Positions 28,401 to 36,720 are shown, counted from the stretch's first letter. The stretch is DNA of 64,000 nt from CBDCWA01 sp965223255 (GCA_965223255.1 CBDCWA010000003.1:1116001-1180000); one strand, 5' to 3'. Program-made: numbers and translations. The notes: generated by a model not told the origin, from the letters alone.

Positions 28401-31400
28401 CATTTGCCGCCGCGCTCCGCATCGATGCAGACGATTCTTTTCAACTCAGAACTCAATACGATGTCACTCGGCGGCGCTTGACCATCAATTCACGGTTGCG
28501 GGGTAGTTCGGGCGAGTGGCAATTGCGCGCCAAGGCAACGATCTATCCCCTGCAGAAAACCACACCGGTTGATCTCCCCAATCCGACCCTCCCAAGTCAT
28601 TCAATAGATGCTGGTGAATTCTACCGGACGGCGGATGAAAATGGTTTTGGTTGGGGAGCCCATTTCCAAGGTCTTCAATCCATATCGGCAGATTGCGGTG
28701 AAGCGGTCGGAGAGATTGGCATCGAGGATCATTCCGACTCGGCACAACAACCATTCGTTCTGGACCCCAGAGCATTGGATTGCGCTTTTCAGCTTATGCT
28801 TGCCTGCGACGCGGAGATCGGTGCAAGCAGATCGGTTCCAGTCGGCATTGCCCGGGTTGCCGTCTATGGCAACCTCGGAAGACATTGCCGTGCCACTGCA
28901 AAAACACGCGCTGGAGCCAATGGGATAGTGGCCAGCGTTTCGATAACCTCTAACACCGGCTCACCGATTTTGCATTGTAATGGGATTTGGGTCCGGCGCA
29001 TGCATAAGGCGCAGAACTGGTCCACACGTGGTGGGGATAAACCGCGCTGCTATTTTGAAACTTTCGAACCCGTTGTCGAAGACGCTGCCCCAACCATTCA
29101 TGACAGCACCTGGTTATTATTTGCCGCCCAGAACTGCAGCACATCGCAGCGCATAGCCAATGCATTTTCTGCGCACGGCGGAACGGTCGAGATCTGTTCC
29201 ATCAGCGCTGAATCCGGCCTCGATCACCACACCTATATGGAAGCTATCGCCGGGTGCGCCGCCCGAACGCAATTGGCCGGAATTATCTACGCAATGCCAT
29301 TACACCCATTGGCTGAGCCAAGAATGGATATAGCTGTGGCCGCATCAGATGGCGTTTTGCGTGCCACGGCGTTCGGTCAAGCACTCGCAAAATCTGTCGC
29401 TGACGAGCCGCTGCCGCCAATCACTGTGCTGACCCAAAACGCGCGGGTGCTTGAACCACAAGACGCTGTGAGCGATGCCAGCATCATCCAGTCTGCCCTG
29501 CTCGGACTGTTTCGTACTATTTCACTAGAGGTGCCGGACCTATTGTTGAAGCTCGTCGATTTCGATGCGGACACGGCACGCGATCTCAGCGTTCTTTTCG
29601 ACATCGTCTCACGAAACAGCCGAGAGACCGAGTATTTGGTTCGCTCTGGTAGAGCCTATGCAGCCCGCCTCGGTGAATTAGATGAAAGCGACTTGATACC
29701 GTCCAGCATACCGCTTTCCAAGCTGGACAACGCTCGTAATTTTGTGTTGCGCCATAGCGGGCCACCAGGCCCCCATGGCCTACGATGGCAACAGGCGCCG
29801 CAGACGTCTCTCGGCCCCGATGATGTGACTGTCGAGGTTCAAGCGGTTGGTTTGAACTACCGCGACGTCATGGCGGTATCAAGCGCGTTGCCGGAATACG
29901 CTGAACCGACACCGGCTATCGAAGCGCTTGGCCTAGAGCTTTCCGGCGTTGTAATCGCGCGCGGCGACAACGTCAAATTGCTTGATATTGGTGACCACGT
30001 GCTTGGCATGGGACGCGGCGCGTTCCAACGTTTTGTTACTTGGCCCGCTGTTTCATTGCAGCGCGCACCGCCCGCTCTCTCGCACATTCAAGCCGCCACA
30101 ATCCCATCAACATTTCTAACTGCCCACTATGCGCTTAACTATGTTGCCCGTCTGCAGTCGGTAGACAGCCTTCTCATTCACAGTGCAACAGGCGGTGTGG
30201 GTCTGGCTGCCATTGCATTGGCTCGGCGTGCTGGTGCGCGCATTATTGCAACGGCCGGTAGCCCGCAAAAACGTGAACACCTTAAGGCTCTTGGCATTGC
30301 TGATGTTTTTGACTCACGCAGCCTTGGCTTTGCTGACGACGTGCTGCACGCGACCGACGGACGCGGCGTCGATGTCGTGCTCAATGCGCTGGAAGGCCCG
30401 TTCATCGACAAGGGGCTAAGCTGCCTTGCGTCATATGGCCGGTTCCTCGAGCTGGGCAAGCGTGATGTGTACGCAGACAGCGCCTTAGGGCTCGGGAGCC
30501 TGCGTTCAAATATTTCGTTTCACGTCATCGATCTCGCAGCTCTGATTGCGGACAGGCCGGACTATGCAGCCGTCATGCTCGACGAAGTTATGTCGATGCT
30601 CAAGGCGAATGAAATTGAGGTTCTTCCGTCATCGGCGTTTGGCGCTTCGAACATTGGCGATGCGTTCAGATTTATGTCGGGTGCAAAACACATTGGCAAG
30701 GTCGTGGTTCGGATCGACGACCCGGAGACCGAGATCGAAACAGGACTGGCAGATGGTGCACCCCTAGATTCGAATGGGACTTATCTGGTGACGGGTGGCA
30801 CCACCGGTTTTGGTCGTGCAGTCGGCGAATGGCTAGCAAAGCGCGGTGCGGGGCGTGTCGTACTTGCCTCACGCCGTGCCGATACCGGCGAATTCGAGAT
30901 GTCCAACACGCGGATCGAGACGCTTTGTCTCGACGTCGCCGACACCAAATCGGTTGTGAATCAGGTTGCGTCGATGACCGCATCAGACAAGCCGCTGCGT
31001 GGCATTATCCACGCCGCAGTTGTCTATGAGGACGCTCTACTTCAAAACATGACCAGAGAGAGGATTAGCCGGGTGCTGGCACCGAAAATCGATGGTGCAC
31101 TCAATCTCACCCGTGCCGTTGAATTATCAGAAACGAAATTGGATTTCTTCGTCTCCTTTGCGTCCCTTGCCCAAGTGGTGGGATGGGCCGGCCAATCAAA
31201 TTATGCCGCCGCCAACAGCTTTCTCGAGGGGCTGGTGCACTGGCAAAGGGCGCGCGGCATTCCGGGAAAATGTATCAACTGGGGCGCGCTCGATGAGAGC
31301 GGTCATGTTGCTCGTAATAAGAAGATGCAGAGTTATTTGGCGAGTACCGGCTGGATCGGTATCGACAATGAGACAGCCATTGCGTGTCTTGCCAAGTGCC

Positions 31401-31825
31401 TCGATTCCGGCCTGCCTACACTGACCATCGCGGCAGCCGACTGGAGGCGTTTGGCGACAACACATCCAACGCTGGCGCAATCACATCGGACGGCTGGTCT
31501 CGTGACCGCTGCAAACGACACAACAGACGCGTTATCGTGTGAATTGGCGGGCTTGCAAGGTGATGACCTCGAGGATGCGGCCTTGCGATTAGTGCATACA
31601 GAAGCTGCCAAAGTACTTAGAACGAGCGCCGACGACATTGCGACATGCGAGACCTTAGATGATGCCGGAATCGATTCCCTATCAACCTTCGAGCTGAGAT
31701 TACGAATCGAACAACGGCTTAGACTTGATGTCCCAATAACCCGATATGCGCGCGCATCGCGCTTCCGCGATCTGGCTGCATTGGCCCGCACCCTCGTGGA
31801 GGAGGCAAGAGCTCGCAGACAGTGA
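25487..31825 (+). CDS. single-module fully reducing type I polyketide synthase (KS-AT-DH-ER-KR-ACP)
   Basis: About 2112 residues. KS (about 1-430): DTACSSSL near 170, EAHGTGT near 303, NIGHLEPAAG near 341. AT (about 545-850): GHSFGE near 636; the specificity motif reads FAYHS, closer to malonyl- than methylmalonyl-type, but uncertain. DH (about 905-1190): HPFLDDHRIDG near 929 and LDPRALDCAF near 1091. A pseudo-KR spacer precedes ER (about 1430-1740; TGGVGLAAIALA near 1568). KR (about 1760-1960): TGGTTGFG near 1768, with Ser and Tyr in SFASLAQ...SNYAAANSF. ACP: GIDSL near 2061. No thioesterase, loading or release domain. The GTG at 25487 follows AAGGA; the upstream frame is not KS-like. It would make a saturated acyl chain held on ACP; the product is unknown, as is any link to lipoate. 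Confidence 0.9.
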   Translation: MEPIAIIGIGCRFPGGADDAESYWLLLRDGRTGIGEIPPERWSLDGFYDPRPDLPNRSYSKWGGFLSNIRNFDASFFGLSQREAEAMDPQQRLLLMTACEAASDAGLPLEELRRQKTGVFIGVSNVDYGFLQRYRSGQSDSHAGTGTALSIIANRISNRLDLPGPSMGIDTACSSSLVAVDAACRHLADGSCNIALAGGVNILLDPRMFITFSRARMLSPTGRIRAFDAAADGFVRGEGVGVVLLRRLDEAIAAGDRIYAVIDATAVNQDGRTGTITEPSRDAQAAMMQSAAEQAGISDIDYVEAHGTGTLVGDPIEASAIGTVFGKPQSEMPLLIGSVKTNIGHLEPAAGIAGLIKTALVVHHRHVPASRNFKDPNPAIDFEALGIAVVNRPQDLRDDALPLRALVNSFGFGGTNACVLLSSVQGQTSTSRDCVPIASATERPSEPHPVAVPLSAPTGPHLQHLAARFAAAIECGSLARCSVSEIAGAIAAQRDHDKHRAVIIATTSEQLHQRLLCLAEGREWPAEDRHAPPEIITGKAETGRKLVFTLTGQGGQWWSMGRELIAQSSVFRQTLEAFDRVFEEIGGWSVLDVLGADEADSRIHDAAVTPAVMFAFQAGLAALWRTRGVRPDMVLGHSFGEVTAAYLAGGLEFEAIARLVNQRGLIRGQVDRLGTMAAIGLAADTIKPLLPVDGSIEIGGYNSPDMVTLTGDEAAIDALIEKLNRDDPTVLTRKLALDFAYHSSWFSPVEEHFKTAVGKLETAPPTLPVISTVTGETNDRFDADYWWQNLRKPVLYQQAIERALELGGDTFIELGPHRTLSNMTAACAAAKGRSVKTVSTLDRRWGDLVSIAVATAQLYVSGVEVNWSAINGQGGRGISLPHQPWILRDVWREPEEAAQVMRPPPAHPLLGRSEVSPTPVWTTEIGLSTHPFLDDHRIDGACIFPAAAYVDMLTAAAREVLDCEAIELVDVTFAAALRIDADDSFQLRTQYDVTRRRLTINSRLRGSSGEWQLRAKATIYPLQKTTPVDLPNPTLPSHSIDAGEFYRTADENGFGWGAHFQGLQSISADCGEAVGEIGIEDHSDSAQQPFVLDPRALDCAFQLMLACDAEIGASRSVPVGIARVAVYGNLGRHCRATAKTRAGANGIVASVSITSNTGSPILHCNGIWVRRMHKAQNWSTRGGDKPRCYFETFEPVVEDAAPTIHDSTWLLFAAQNCSTSQRIANAFSAHGGTVEICSISAESGLDHHTYMEAIAGCAARTQLAGIIYAMPLHPLAEPRMDIAVAASDGVLRATAFGQALAKSVADEPLPPITVLTQNARVLEPQDAVSDASIIQSALLGLFRTISLEVPDLLLKLVDFDADTARDLSVLFDIVSRNSRETEYLVRSGRAYAARLGELDESDLIPSSIPLSKLDNARNFVLRHSGPPGPHGLRWQQAPQTSLGPDDVTVEVQAVGLNYRDVMAVSSALPEYAEPTPAIEALGLELSGVVIARGDNVKLLDIGDHVLGMGRGAFQRFVTWPAVSLQRAPPALSHIQAATIPSTFLTAHYALNYVARLQSVDSLLIHSATGGVGLAAIALARRAGARIIATAGSPQKREHLKALGIADVFDSRSLGFADDVLHATDGRGVDVVLNALEGPFIDKGLSCLASYGRFLELGKRDVYADSALGLGSLRSNISFHVIDLAALIADRPDYAAVMLDEVMSMLKANEIEVLPSSAFGASNIGDAFRFMSGAKHIGKVVVRIDDPETEIETGLADGAPLDSNGTYLVTGGTTGFGRAVGEWLAKRGAGRVVLASRRADTGEFEMSNTRIETLCLDVADTKSVVNQVASMTASDKPLRGIIHAAVVYEDALLQNMTRERISRVLAPKIDGALNLTRAVELSETKLDFFVSFASLAQVVGWAGQSNYAAANSFLEGLVHWQRARGIPGKCINWGALDESGHVARNKKMQSYLASTGWIGIDNETAIACLAKCLDSGLPTLTIAAADWRRLATTHPTLAQSHRTAGLVTAANDTTDALSCELAGLQGDDLEDAALRLVHTEAAKVLRTSADDIATCETLDDAGIDSLSTFELRLRIEQRLRLDVPITRYARASRFRDLAALARTLVEEARARRQ

Positions 31826-32022
31826 TCTACGCCGCCGAGTACAACCGCCCGGATTTTAGAGCATGAATTGGGGTCTCCAGACAGCGGTTCATCGCGGTTC
31901 GAATTTGCAACGCGAGACAGATGCGCCCAGGGCATCAAGTCGTTGCTTCGGTCGGCTATTCCTTAGTGATCCAGCGCAACGGTTCTCTCAATCTCGAAGT
32001 CGGGACGGACCGCGAGGTGCCT

Positions 32023-32421
32023 CTAACTTGAAATGTCCGTCGGGCGCGGCACCCGAGATAGACAACCAACCAACCGATCCATACGCTCATTATCGAACGC
32101 CTGCCACAACTCCGTAATTTGCTGATCAAGCAGGGTCCGATCCGACAACGCCGCGTCGGATCTCAAGAGGGTGTAAACCGCCACCAAGAGGGGCTCGAGT
32201 GTTGACCGCAACTCATGGGTGCGACGATCGTCGGTCGTCCAACCGAGCTTCATGCCAGCCGCAACAAAAGCGGAAATTTCATCATGCGAGGCTGCAAGAT
32301 CCAGCAACTGGGTGAGCCGTCTGGTATCCTCTGAAATGAGATGCTGTCGGAAATAGCTCTGTTCCACCGCCTGCTGACGCCTCAAATCCTCGATCAGTTG
32401 CATCGACGTCCCGTCCTGCAT
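32023..32421 (-). CDS. hypothetical protein, helical
   Basis: About 132 residues, soluble, rich in Arg, Glu and Leu, predicted largely helical. No Cys motif, signal or membrane segment, and no family recognised. The start at 32421 is chosen because AAAGGG precedes it; a longer frame begins at 32472 inside the operator region. It is divergent from the ArsR gene and convergent with the PKS. The operator-like site at 32467-32482 and the 18-bp tandem repeat lie in the shared upstream region, so ArsR control is possible. Confidence 0.5.
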   Translation of the reverse strand: MQDGTSMQLIEDLRRQQAVEQSYFRQHLISEDTRRLTQLLDLAASHDEISAFVAAGMKLGWTTDDRRTHELRSTLEPLLVAVYTLLRSDAALSDRTLLDQQITELWQAFDNERMDRLVGCLSRVPRPTDISS

Positions 32422-32466
32422 TCGCCCACCCTTTAGGTGGCTCGTCCCCGAATTGGCTCTGTTTAT

Positions 32467-32482
32467 ATTCAATCTTGCGAAT
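32467..32482. promoter_or_regulatory. ATTC-N8-GAAT operator candidate (arsR spacer)
   Basis: ATTCAATCTTGCGAAT, an exact ATTC-N8-GAAT inverted repeat between the divergent hypothetical gene and the ArsR gene (start 32626). The position suggests autoregulation. Confidence 0.55.
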
Positions 32483-32502
32483 TTACTATCAGGAGAGTAC
32501 TT

Positions 32503-32538
32503 TTTAAAGCTATGAACCGGTTTAAAGCTATGAACCGG
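32503..32538. repeat. perfect 18-bp tandem direct repeat
   Basis: TTTAAAGCTATGAACCGG occurs twice head to tail (32503-32520 and 32521-32538), about 90-120 bases upstream of the arsR start. It may be a recent slippage duplication or a paired regulator site. Confidence 0.85.
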
Positions 32539-32625
32539 TCAATCGATAAAATGAGGCATCTCCGCTCCTTCGCTTGAACGATGCCTTGTTCTCCGCTTCT
32601 TGCGGGTGAGTAACGCGACGATTGG

Positions 32626-33012
32626 ATGATGATGCGCGAAGCAACCGACGAGCGCGACAGTGAGAATGACAAAGAAGCTTCTCTGATTGGCGAAGATTTT
32701 GCCAAGCAGATGTATGCATCTGCCTCGAATGCGGCCCAGTTCTTGCGCTCGATAGGCAGTGAGCACCGTCTAATGATCCTGTGCTGCTTGATGGAAGGCA
32801 GCAAGACGGTGACCGAAATTTGCCAGGCGATTGGTGCCAGGCAGGCACTCGTTTCGCAGCATCTGACGCGCCTCCGCCTGGATGGCTTGGTGAAGGTCGA
32901 GCGCGAGGGCACCTTTGCCCACTATTCGATGGACGATCCTCTGGTTCGAAACATCGTCACAGCCCTTCACGAGCGATTTTGCCAAGATGTGGCACCGACG
33001 ACCAAGCAATAG
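32626..33012 (+). CDS. ArsR family repressor (SoxR/sHdrR-like)
   Basis: A 128-residue ArsR-type winged-helix protein: IGSEHRLMILCCL (helix alpha2), TVTEICQAIGARQALVSQHLTRLRLDGLV (recognition helices) and a GTFAHYSM wing. Cys residues are 53, 54, 66 and 119. Cys53 and Cys119, 66 residues apart, match the sulfane-sulfur sensing Cys pair of the SqrR/BigR/SoxR/sHdrR group, and there is no metal-binding ELCVCD motif. By position and family it is a candidate repressor of the sHdr and associated sulfur genes, released by polysulfide. A candidate operator lies about 150 bases upstream. Confidence 0.85.
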   Translation: MMMREATDERDSENDKEASLIGEDFAKQMYASASNAAQFLRSIGSEHRLMILCCLMEGSKTVTEICQAIGARQALVSQHLTRLRLDGLVKVEREGTFAHYSMDDPLVRNIVTALHERFCQDVAPTTKQ

Positions 33013-33298
33013 GCAGGGTGCCACGCACGCGCCGGCCAGGGCAAAAAAAGTTGAAGCAATTGCTAAATTTTTCGGGTTGCTCAATTCGCTGACGGACCGA
33101 AACCCCGCATGCAAATGTCCAACAGTATCGCTCGCCCCCTCTGCTAGGCCGCACGTGGCCCAGACGACGAACAATCATTTCGGGCAACACGCAGTACCTC
33201 GGGGCAGCGAGCATACAAGTCTGAGCAAGGCGGAGTTCGATTTGCTCGACACGGATGTCCGTCAAGACCAAATCCGGACAAAGTCGATCAACCAATAG

Positions 33299-33775
33299 CT
33301 ATTTGGCTGCGGACTGCACGATTTCATTGAGCAACTTCTCTATCTTTGCCAATGCTCGTTGAGATGCCCCCGAACCAGCCCCTATTGGTCGACGATAACC
33401 GATATGGATCGTCCCGCTGTTTGCAACTGTTTCGTACGCGAAAACCACGTAGGGACAGATACCCATGTTTGCTGGGTCGGCGTTTACAGCCTCATTGGTC
33501 AGCTTGGCCGAGCAGAATTGGATATACTTTGCATTCTTGTAGGGCGATTTCACACCGACGGCCCCACTGGTGCGCGATAGCATTGAATCAACATGCCCGG
33601 TGTAATCAATAACAAGGCCCTTGTTGACAATGGCACCGCTTAGTTCAAACACAACGTCATCGAAGTTGCCCTTTTTCGACGTAATCTTGTAACCCGCGGA
33701 CTGAGCCGCCACCTGAACAACACCGAAGAGCAAGCAAGCTATGATCAAAGCTGTTCTTTTGGTTCCGTCATACAT
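33299..33775 (-). CDS. exported DUF302 domain protein
   Basis: A 158-residue protein with an N-terminal signal peptide (IIACLLFGVVQVAAQS; cleavage near residue 25) and a DUF302 domain (FDDVVFELSGAIVNKGL...IHIGYRRP). Two Cys (near 88 and 107) could form a disulfide. DUF302 proteins occur often in periplasmic sulfur-oxidation loci; their function is unknown. A single gene, with the exported DsrE-like gene just upstream on the same strand. Confidence 0.75.
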   Translation of the reverse strand: MYDGTKRTALIIACLLFGVVQVAAQSAGYKITSKKGNFDDVVFELSGAIVNKGLVIDYTGHVDSMLSRTSGAVGVKSPYKNAKYIQFCSAKLTNEAVNADPANMGICPYVVFAYETVANSGTIHIGYRRPIGAGSGASQRALAKIEKLLNEIVQSAAK

Positions 33776-33920
33776 TCCTTTATCCTTCTCCTAGCTTTGG
33801 CGAACCAAAAGCCGACGCGGTTGAATGAAGCGCAAAAGCATCTGCGCCTTGCATCAGCTGGCCGCAGTTCACAAGGATATCAGCATGACAAAGAATGAAT
33901 TCTTTATCTTGATCCAAGGC

Positions 33921-33952
33921 AAAAAAAGCCCCGTCGCAATGGTGGCGGGGCT
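33921..33952 (-). terminator. intrinsic terminator after the exported DsrE-like gene
   Basis: On the minus strand AGCCCC...GGGGCT forms a stem (33927-33932 with 33947-33952), followed by seven T. It lies about 60 bases after the stop of the gene at 34009-34497. Confidence 0.85.
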
Positions 33953-34008
33953 GACTAGCGGCGTAGTTGGATCATGTGCCGCAACACATTCCGAAGTGCA
34001 AAAAGGAT

Positions 34009-34497
34009 TTACGGCTTAATGTATGTATAGCCCTGCGCCTGAAGCTTTGCCAATTCAGCAACTCCGCTAGGCACGATATCCTTCTTCGAGACGCCATAGA
34101 GATCTTGTTCATAATTCACTTTGCGACCTCGCAACGTATTCGCGCAAACCTGAAAAGATACGCCTTGGCTCTTCAAACCTTCGATCTTAGCAGTCATGGT
34201 ATGAGTGGCGTTGCCGTACTTCATTTTCCTGGTGCGCTTGAGAGCTTCAGGCTCAAGCAATAAGGTCAATCCGTTTCCGTGCAGGACAACCTTTAAGTCG
34301 AGGTTCTCCGCGCCGACTGCATTGATATGATTCTGGATGTTGCGCATCGCTCCAGCTTGTTGTTTCGGATTATCATAATTTATATGATAGACGACCTTCT
34401 GCTTCCCATAACCTTTCTGGGCATACAACGTCGTCGGGTGCGCAAGAACAGCTATAAGTAAAGCCGCAAGAAAACCAAAAAACACATTCCGTTTCAT
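34009..34497 (-). CDS. exported DsrE/DsrF-like protein
   Basis: A 162-residue protein with a signal peptide (residues about 1-26, ending LYAQKG) and a DsrE-fold domain: KVVYHINYDNPKQQAGAMRN, then LKVVLHGNGLTLL and GVSFQVCANTL with a single conserved Cys near 118, the position of the DsrE active-site Cys. Periplasmic DsrE-like proteins of this kind accompany Sox and flavocytochrome genes and may bind sulfane sulfur. It is monocistronic with its own terminator. Confidence 0.8.
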   Translation of the reverse strand: MKRNVFFGFLAALLIAVLAHPTTLYAQKGYGKQKVVYHINYDNPKQQAGAMRNIQNHINAVGAENLDLKVVLHGNGLTLLLEPEALKRTRKMKYGNATHTMTAKIEGLKSQGVSFQVCANTLRGRKVNYEQDLYGVSKKDIVPSGVAELAKLQAQGYTYIKP

Positions 34498-34867
34498 TGT
34501 TTCCTCCTTCTCTTATTCGTGCGAAACAATTTCGATCGCGCCTACTATACATTGTCGCACGCTACCTATCTTCACACAACTAATAATCTGAATTGTTGAA
34601 TGTTATTTCCGCATCTGGCATTGGCGACCGATTGTGTCACGGCGCGAGGTGAAAACTCTACGCTGCTCGCGCTTCGGCGGGCTTAGGCACGCCCTCGACA
34701 ATTTCCACTTAATGAGAGCACAATCCTAACTATTGGTCATTGAACAGATGTTCTTCGTGGCTCTGCTGCCGATAGACCCACGTTGGCCTCAGGCTTTAAC
34801 ACTGCAAGCACCCGGCTCCAATGGAAATTAGGGCGCCGTCCGTTCTGCACTTTACCATATTGTCGTC
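34498..34867. other. spacer between dsrE-like and CBS genes
   Basis: About 370 bases with no supported gene. The notable element is the operator-like site at 34586-34601; the rest shows no recognised repeat or RNA. Confidence 0.5.
34586..34601. promoter_or_regulatory. ATTC-N8-GAAT-like operator candidate (exported dsrE-like gene)
   Basis: ATCTGAATTGTTGAAT, with an exact right half-site and two mismatches in the left, 89 bases upstream of the start at 34497. Its core GAATTGTT resembles GAATTATT of the site at 37419. Confidence 0.4.
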
Positions 34868-35299
34868 TTATCGAGATGATTTCGACAACACCGGATGCTC
34901 TGATATCGCACCGTCAAAAGGAATTGCCAGGACAAGCAAATCACGGATCGAAATGACACCGAGAAGCTTTCCGTCGCTGAGTATTGGTATGTGACGAAAA
35001 CCGTAGTCATTCATGGTTTTCATCGCATCAGAAAGGTCAGCCTCCGGCCCCATAAAAATTACATTCTTTGTGAGGATGTCTCCGACCGACAAATCTTCAA
35101 GAGCGGTCCCGTGCTCCGAAAATTCTCTAACCAAATCTCGCTCAGATAGCATGCCGACAAGTTTGCCGTCTGAACTCATCACCGGCATTGCGCCGATGCC
35201 ATTCTCCTTGAGCTTGGTTGCGGCTTCTTGCACAGAATCGTTATGGTGGCAGGTAACAGGCGATTGTCTGACCTTTTCCAAGTACTCTCCTATTTTCAA
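34868..35299 (-). CDS. tandem CBS-domain protein
   Basis: About 143 residues forming two CBS domains (SPVTCHHNDSVQEAATKLKENGIGAMPVM and NVIFMGPEADLSDAMKTMNDYGFRHIPIL), i.e. a Bateman module with no effector domain. Such proteins sense adenine nucleotides, so AMP/ATP or APS-related sensing is conceivable here. A TTG start at 35299 is preferred because GGGAGGT lies seven bases upstream; an ATG at 35326 lacks a ribosome site. Two operator-like sites lie in the upstream spacer. Confidence 0.85.
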   Translation of the reverse strand: MKIGEYLEKVRQSPVTCHHNDSVQEAATKLKENGIGAMPVMSSDGKLVGMLSERDLVREFSEHGTALEDLSVGDILTKNVIFMGPEADLSDAMKTMNDYGFRHIPILSDGKLLGVISIRDLLVLAIPFDGAISEHPVLSKSSR

Positions 35300-35397
35300 T
35301 GCCTTACCTCCCTTGTTGAGCAGCATGGGCGCTTGACTTCACACCCAACCGGCCCTTCTCATGCAGCAATTCACCGCTTATGCAATGACTGTTACAC

Positions 35398-35413
35398 ATT
35401 CGAATAATTGAAT
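35398..35413. promoter_or_regulatory. ATTC-N8-GAAT operator candidate (CBS gene side)
   Basis: ATTCGAATAATTGAAT, an exact inverted repeat 99 bases upstream of the CBS-gene start. Confidence 0.55.
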
Positions 35414-35636
35414 GATATGATTTGAATACCATTTTCGTCAAGGCGAATGCTGTGCTGCGGCAGGGACAATATAGGCGCTGGCAGAGACCCATGCGTCATC
35501 ACGCCAATCGCGCAACATATTCGACGGCAATCAGCATTGCGCGGGACGTTATAATATATTTCGTCCTTCTTTGCCCCTCGCAACTTGATCAGTTGGCTCC
35601 TCGTTTGCTGATTGCGATCAGCATAATTGGACAAAC

Positions 35637-35652
35637 ATTCAATTGTATGAAT
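35637..35652. promoter_or_regulatory. ATTC-N8-GAAT operator candidate (YeeE side)
   Basis: ATTCAATTGTATGAAT, an exact inverted repeat 231 bases upstream of the split YeeE start at 35883. The match continues inward (ATTCAA at one end), making it one of the most symmetrical copies. Confidence 0.55.
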
Positions 35653-35882
35653 ATGATATTTAGGGCTAACTTAGACAACGCCCAATCGAGCTTTCCGCGA
35701 CCGGCCCAACCGTTGGCTTACAACCAAATTTTATGAATGCCCGAAAAAGCTAAAGCACCGACACCTGCCATCATCACATTTGGATTAAAAGACGGCAGCT
35801 GAGTTCAGATTTGAAAAATTTCCAAGATTGCAGCACAGCGATACCCTGTCGCTAGGAAAACGAACAACAGACGGCTAAGTCC

Positions 35883-36311
35883 ATGACCGAATTTACTCCT
35901 ATCTCCTCTTTTACTGGCGGCGTTCTCATTGGCATATCGGCCGTTATGCTGATGTGGACCTGCGGTCGCATTGCCGGCGTCAGCGGCATTTTAAGCGGTT
36001 TGCTACCGCCTGTGGAACGAAGCAGCATTTTGTTTCGGCTGTGCTTCTTGTCAGGTCTGGTACTGGCGCCATTGATTTATCAAGCAATGACCAAATCAAC
36101 TATCGTGCAGACCATTTCAGACAACACTTTGCTCTTATCGACGGCAGGACTCTTGGTCGGAATAGGATCGGTGGTCGGCAGTGGATGCACCAGCGGTCAT
36201 GGGGTCTGCGGAATATCTCGACTTTCGTTGCGATCGGTAATTGCAACTCTGGTCTTTATGTCAAGTGGTGTCGCAACCGTCGCTATTTTGCGCCATTTGA
36301 TGGGAGGATAA
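35883..36311 (+). CDS. half-size YeeE/YedE family transporter subunit (PmpA-like)
   Basis: A 142-residue membrane protein with four hydrophobic segments and the Cys-bearing motifs MLMWTCGRIAGVSGILSG and GSGCTSGHGVCGISRLS, i.e. the N-terminal half of the YeeE/YedE (DUF395) fold. PmpA/PmpB-type pairs split this fold over two genes and are thought to import sulfur-containing ions. It is followed after one base by the second half. Conserved Cys near residues 27 and 102 fit the thiosulfate relay. Confidence 0.87.
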   Translation: MTEFTPISSFTGGVLIGISAVMLMWTCGRIAGVSGILSGLLPPVERSSILFRLCFLSGLVLAPLIYQAMTKSTIVQTISDNTLLLSTAGLLVGIGSVVGSGCTSGHGVCGISRLSLRSVIATLVFMSSGVATVAILRHLMGG

Positions 36312-36312
36312 C

Positions 36313-36720
36313 ATGCAAGGGTTATTGGCGCTGCTGGCAGGGATTATCTTCGGTCTTGGCCTGATTATTTCTGGGATGACAAACCCGCAAAAAGTGCAGA
36401 ACTTTCTCGATATTTTTGGAAATTGGGATCCTAGCCTCATATTCGTGATGGTAGGCGCTATTGCGGTAACCTCGATTGGCTTTTTGATTTTGCGCCAAGC
36501 CGCAAGACCGCTTTTCGCTCAACTATTTCACTGGCCAGGTGCAACAGCTATCGAACCTAGCCTTATTACCGGCGCAATCATATTTGGAATAGGCTGGGGG
36601 CTGATCGGACTATGCCCCGGTCCAGCAATCACTTCCGTGCTATTGCTCAACGAGGTGGCACTGATCTTCTTGCCAACAATGGTGCTCGGAATGTGGATTG
36701 GCCGCCAGATCCGCCGCTAA
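36313..36720 (+). CDS. half-size YeeE/YedE family transporter subunit (PmpB/DUF6691-like)
   Basis: A 135-residue membrane protein with four hydrophobic segments. GLGLIISGMTNPQKVQNFLD replaces the first Cys motif, and GWGLIGLCPGPAI carries the conserved Cys. It is the second half of the split YeeE/YedE pair, starting one base after the first gene's stop, and it probably forms a heterodimeric sulfur-compound transporter with it. Confidence 0.87.
   Translation: MQGLLALLAGIIFGLGLIISGMTNPQKVQNFLDIFGNWDPSLIFVMVGAIAVTSIGFLILRQAARPLFAQLFHWPGATAIEPSLITGAIIFGIGWGLIGLCPGPAITSVLLLNEVALIFLPTMVLGMWIGRQIRR

Larger units (their letters stand above)
35300..35882. other. divergent control region with two operator-like sites
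   Basis: About 580 AT-rich bases between the CBS gene and the split YeeE/YedE genes. It holds exact ATTC-N8-GAAT sites at 35398-35413 and 35637-35652. A plus-strand frame at 35422-35736 lacks a ribosome site and any recognised pattern. Confidence 0.6.

Noticed and set aside
33825..34019. Plus-strand small frame of 64 codons
   Set aside because: It runs straight through the minus-strand intrinsic terminator at 33921-33952 and has no supporting signal.
35422..35736. Plus-strand frame of 104 codons in the CBS-YeeE spacer
   Set aside because: No ribosome site, no recognisable pattern, and it overlaps one of the two operator-like sites.
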